A stretch of 64,000 nt of DNA, from assembly GCF_032362555.1 (NCBI RefSeq), contig NC_083527.1:1488001-1552000 (forward strand), written 5' to 3'. Of the stretch, positions 63,024-64,000 are shown one piece after another. This DNA is from Amyelois transitella (taxonomy: Eukaryota > Arthropoda > Insecta > Lepidoptera > Pyralidae). The notes beneath the pieces were generated by a model. The model saw only the letters and a list, made by a program, of their open reading frames with translations. It was not told where the DNA came from and did no database searches. A program made the translations under genes and the position numbers. How positions within the stretch are numbered: position 1 is the first letter of the stretch; every line of letters begins with the position of its first letter.

Positions 63024-63270
63024 AAATAAATATAAATATATACGGGACAAATTACACTGATTGAGTTAGCCTCGAAGTAAGTTCGAAACTTGTGTTACGA
63101 GATACTAACTCAACGATACTATATTTTATAATAAATACTTATATAAATAAACATCCAAGACCCAGGCCAATCAGAAAAAGTTCTTTTCTCATCATGCCCT
63201 GGCCAGGATTCGAACCCGGGACCTCCGGTCTCACAGACAAGCGTAGCTGCCGCTGCGCCACAGAGGCCGT
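63024..63270 (-). repeat. SINE-B, full length
   Basis: Minus strand: A box 'gtggcgcagcggcagct', B box 'gggttcgaatcc', complete body and (ATTT)-type tail. Confidence 0.93.
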
Positions 63271-63620
63271 CAAATGTATATGTACATATGTATGTATCAG
63301 CTGTAAGATGTCCACTGCTAAGCATAGGATCATGCATGTTACGCCTCGCATAGCTAAGCCCTATAAATGAAACCCCAAAAATCTTAGCCTTTATATGTTG
63401 TATCCACGGTATCAAACTACATTTGTTCGTATCGTAAAAATATAACACCCCGCTGTTTGCGTGAGTGGTCTCTAATAGTGTTTCTACGCGACATATTTTT
63501 ATGATTGTAATAATTTTTTTATACACACAAAACATACTAACTTTAACGCCTGGCTTTTATTATCTTGGTAATACCATACACACAGATGCATACATTCATA
63601 TGTCTCTTTCTCCCGTTCAC
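63271..63620. other. Unassigned
   Basis: No gene or repeat recognised. Confidence 0.3.
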
Positions 63621-63802
63621 ATACATTCATACATAAAATCACGCCTTTTTCCGGGAGGGGTAGACAAAGACTACATTTTTCCATTTGCCACGATCTCTGC
63701 ATACTTCCTTCGCTTCATCCACATTCATAACTGTCTTCATGCAAGCTCGGCGGTTTCGGGTACTCTTGACCTGACCTTTTACCAGGACGTCCTTAATTTG
63801 AT
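63621..63802 (-). repeat. LINE-R 3' end
   Basis: (CATA)-like tail, stem-loop, and reverse complement of 'RACMK..VMNVDEAKEV' coding text up to 'accaggacgtccttaatttg'. Confidence 0.9.
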
Positions 63803-63829
63803 CACATTCTGACTAATGGTCGAAAGACA

Positions 63830-63915
63830 CACCCTGGTTCCTGCACCCACATTGGGTAAGTCAAGTTTTTACAAGAAGCGACTTCCATCTAACCTGATTT
63901 GTATTAAATCATGGT
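63830..63915 (-). repeat. SINE-C-like fragment
   Basis: 'gggtaagtcaagtttttaca' and 'ctaacctgatttg' resemble SINE-C. The remaining 85 bases to the window end show nothing. Confidence 0.5.
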
Positions 63916-64000
63916 TTTTTTTTAATTCTTTTAAATAAGAAAGATGGTTTTGTCACACACTGACTATGTTGCCCCCGTAAGGTTATCCAACAAAAAAAAC

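Noticed and set aside
63119..63535. 138-codon minus ORF
   Set aside because: Crosses SINE-B antisense; peptides such as GGPGFESWPG are typical translations of a tRNA B box.

Overview
The window looks like an insect nuclear genome segment, most likely from a moth or butterfly. It is AT-rich, gene-poor and densely packed with retroelements. The main grounds are several non-autonomous Helitrons of the type common in Lepidoptera (starting TCTATACTAATATTATAAAG and ending in an 'acgaagtcgcgggcacagCTAGT' type end), tRNA-derived SINEs, and intron-bearing genes with short insect-style splice sites. No species is claimed. Everything was read by eye: gene splice junctions are given to the base, while repeat borders are usually good to about 10 bases unless a target-site duplication (TSD) fixes them.

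Two protein-coding genes can be assembled in full. On the minus strand (7858 down to 3536) a four-exon gene encodes a secreted trypsin-fold protein of 304 residues. Its catalytic His and Ser are replaced by Asp and Val, so it is a serine protease homolog (pseudoprotease). On the plus strand (15900 to 19026) a three-exon gene encodes a 271-residue MADF-domain, probably DNA-binding, nuclear protein. All intron phases fit. The introns of both genes are largely built from mobile elements, some of which end within 7 to 30 bases of splice sites.

The rest is mobile DNA. The dominant component, called SINE-A here, is a short element of about 255 bp present in roughly 85 full or partial copies. It starts with a small hairpin (TGCCGTGTGG...CCGGCAC), shows no evident Pol III A/B boxes, and ends in a (TATG)n tail. 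SINE-A shares its last ~45 bases with a resident LINE, called LINE-R here (RTE-like reverse transcriptase; best copy 27365-28261). The shared end folds into the same stem-loop in both, with compensatory base changes. This points to a LINE/SINE partnership based on a common 3' RNA structure, and it is the most interesting system in the window.

Other families are SINE-B (tRNA-derived, with A and B boxes), SINE-C (second tRNA-like SINE), LINE-D and LINE-J (related LINE 3' ends), several Helitron families, one complete miniature LTR retrotransposon with apparently identical LTRs (24174-25159), older solo or broken LTRs of that family, a hAT-like MITE with 8-bp TSDs (46806-47389), and a MITE with 32-bp inverted termini (30090-30326). 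Many insertions are nested, so relative ages can be read. Other notable non-gene sequence: three tandem TATA/initiator core promoters (1896-2140), a four-unit array of CTCF-like motifs (45219-45425), a 413-bp tandem duplication (33024-33849) and several strong hairpins.

Strand convention for repeats: '+' means the 3' tail lies at the higher coordinate.
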